The notes below the pieces were generated by a model. That model worked only from the letters and a program-made list of their open reading frames with translations. It ran no database searches and was not told the DNA's origin. The position numbers and the translations under genes are program-made. Below, one piece after another: positions 5,915 to 6,590 of a stretch of DNA of 6,590 nt; position 1 is the stretch's first letter, and each line of letters begins with the position of its first letter. Source of the stretch: Pseudomonadota bacterium (lineage in GTDB: Bacteria > Desulfobacterota > Syntrophia > Syntrophales > JADFWA01); assembly GCA_030610915.1 (NCBI GenBank), contig JAUWQS010000092.1:1-6590 (forward strand). The letters run 5' to 3'.

Positions 5915-6590
5915 TCAGGGTACATTCGTTTTTATAGACAGGCGGGACGCCTGTCCTACCCCTGACTCGACAGGCGGCGGGACGCCCTGTCCTACCCTGT
6001 GTGGTGCGAGACACCTGTCCTCCACCACCGTAGTAGGTCGGGCGTCTCGCCCGACGGAGTCACTTTTTGAGTACGATTTCGCGTAAGTTACTTGAAAGTC
6101 GTCACTCCGGTGAAAACCGGAGTTCAGATGATCTGCAACTACTTGCAAAGACTGGATTCCGGCTTTCGCCGGAATGACGAAAAATGGGATTCTTCGACTT
6201 TTTACGAAAGCATCAAGATTGTACTGTCCGATAATGTTTACATCATAAGAACCTATGTGTCTTTGTCCTTGCCCGATAAACCGATTCAGTATGCATTCAT
6301 AGGCAATTCTGTGGCCGGCAGCTTCACTTTGACCTTTAAAACCAGGACAATCAACCACAACAATGGGACAACCCAGCTCTTTTTCCGTCTTCTTACAAAT
6401 GTCCTCTATGTCATCACCGATGATTGCCGAGGTGCAGGTATTGTAAACGAATATATATTTTGCATCGGGCACAAGAGTCTTTGCCTCTTTAAGTGTTTTT
6501 TCAAGCCGTTCCCGTCCACCGAAAATAATATCTTTTTCTCTCAGATCGGTGGAAAATATACGATAGGCTTTAGCTCTCACGATGACGCCA
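5915..6590 (-). CDS. Truncated NifE-like nitrogenase component 1 protein with repeat-derived tail (5' end outside window; probable pseudogene)
   Basis: The minus-strand frame enters at the right edge and stays open to TGA 5917-5915. From 6580 (a GTG that is only an internal codon) to about 6212, some 123 residues match nitrogenase component 1 proteins, closest by eye to NifE, the FeMo-cofactor scaffold: FSTDLREKDIIFGG, FVYNTC-x4-IGDDIEDICK, PIVVVDCPGFKGQ, VNIIGQYNL. The metal-site cysteine of YNTC (C49 from 6580) is kept. At YNL the match stops, and the remaining frame, roughly 98 codons, is translated REPIN and GACAGGCG repeats (RIPFFVIPAKAGIQ and on). The C-terminal half of a roughly 450-residue family member, needed for the second and third Rossmann-like domains, is absent and is not found elsewhere in the window. 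A functional product is unlikely. NifD or another nitrogenase-like paralogue is possible; NifE fits the YNTC...IGDD wording best. Confidence 0.8.
   Translation of the reverse strand, partial: GVIVRAKAYRIFSTDLREKDIIFGGRERLEKTLKEAKTLVPDAKYIFVYNTCTSAIIGDDIEDICKKTEKELGCPIVVVDCPGFKGQSEAAGHRIAYECILNRFIGQGQRHIGSYDVNIIGQYNLDAFVKSRRIPFFVIPAKAGIQSLQVVADHLNSGFHRSDDFQVTYAKSYSKSDSVGRDARPTTVVEDRCLAPHRVGQGVPPPVESGVGQASRLSIKTNVP
5937..6055. repeat. REPIN-like cluster: GTAGG-(8-bp stem) palindromes, three in one orientation and one inverted
   Basis: Module 1 (5937-5960) is a perfect 8-bp stem GACAGGCG/CGCCTGTC with loop GGA, then CTACC. Module 2 (5969-5996) is the same with small insertions. Module 3 (about 6003-6023) is a diverged copy with GGTG/CACC pairing before TGTCCTCC. 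Module 4 (6032-6055) is in the opposite orientation: GTAGG, then a perfect 8-bp stem GTCGGGCG/CGCCCGAC with loop TCT. Modules 1 and 4 differ at paired positions (A-T to T-A and A-T to G-C), so pairing is conserved while sequence is not. The block is bracketed loosely by AAGTAACTT (5896-5904) and its inverse AAGTTACTT (6085-6093). Confidence 0.75.
6098..6181. repeat. REPIN-like pair of inverted REP hairpins (ATTCCGGCGAAAGCCGGAAT family)
   Basis: Two 30-bp arms, 6098-6127 and the inverted 6152-6181, match at 24 of 30 positions and are separated by 24 bp. Each holds a perfect 8-bp stem: ACTCCGGT-GAAA-ACCGGAGT (6104-6123) and, on the minus strand, ATTCCGGC-GAAA-GCCGGAAT (6156-6175). Four of the six differences are two compensatory pairs. 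Read in frame on the minus strand, the second arm gives the VIPAKAGIQ string often seen as spurious protein tails in many genomes. REP pairs in this arrangement are normally moved by a RAYT transposase encoded elsewhere; none is in this window. Confidence 0.85.

Noticed and set aside
5698..5925. 75-codon minus-strand frame in the repeat region
   Set aside because: It spans repeat borders on both ends, has no good ribosome binding site or recognisable motif, and its ends are translated palindromic repeats.
5573..6181. CRISPR array
   Set aside because: The repeats are palindromic, of different families and orientations, and are not separated by regular unique spacers of uniform length.

Overview
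The window looks like chromosomal DNA of a strictly anaerobic bacterium, most plausibly a Desulfobacterota ('deltaproteobacterial') sulfate reducer or syntroph. The basis is an FMN/FAD/4Fe-4S ene-reductase-type flavoenzyme beside a crotonase, a nitrogenase-component-1 (NifE-like) fragment, a Gram-negative outer-membrane protein, and intergenic DNA full of several short palindromic and tandem repeat families. The taxonomic call is an inference from gene content and style, not from a marker gene.

Layout. 1-1386: the end of an ABC importer operon of the iron-siderophore/cobalamin/heme type, a FecCD-family permease (5' end outside the window) followed 3 bp later by its ATPase. 1373-1444: an array of nine 8-bp units that contains the ATPase stop codon. 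1465-2247: an enoyl-CoA hydratase/isomerase-family (crotonase) protein lacking the two usual catalytic glutamates. 2248-2475: a gap with degenerate inverted repeats and two mutually exclusive hairpins. 2476-4482: a 668-residue NADH:flavin oxidoreductase of the 2,4-dienoyl-CoA reductase / enoate reductase / bile-acid ene-reductase type. 4527-5567: a predicted outer-membrane beta-barrel of the 'phenol meta-degradation' transporter type. 5565-6205: about 640 bp of stacked repeat elements. 5915-6590, minus strand: the end of a NifE-like gene whose C-terminal half is missing and whose frame runs on into the repeats.

How the genes may work together. The crotonase, flavoenzyme and outer-membrane protein are co-directional. 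They could form a small catabolic set: uptake of a hydrophobic or aromatic compound, reduction of a conjugated or cyclic enoyl-CoA, and hydration, isomerisation or ring hydrolysis of the product. The substrate cannot be read from the sequence. The importer and the NifE-like fragment look like the edges of neighbouring loci.

The strongest non-coding signals are in 5565-6205. They are an 80-bp palindromic element flanked by an 8-bp direct repeat that includes the porin-like gene's stop codon, and two different REPIN-like families in which paired hairpins differ by compensatory base changes.
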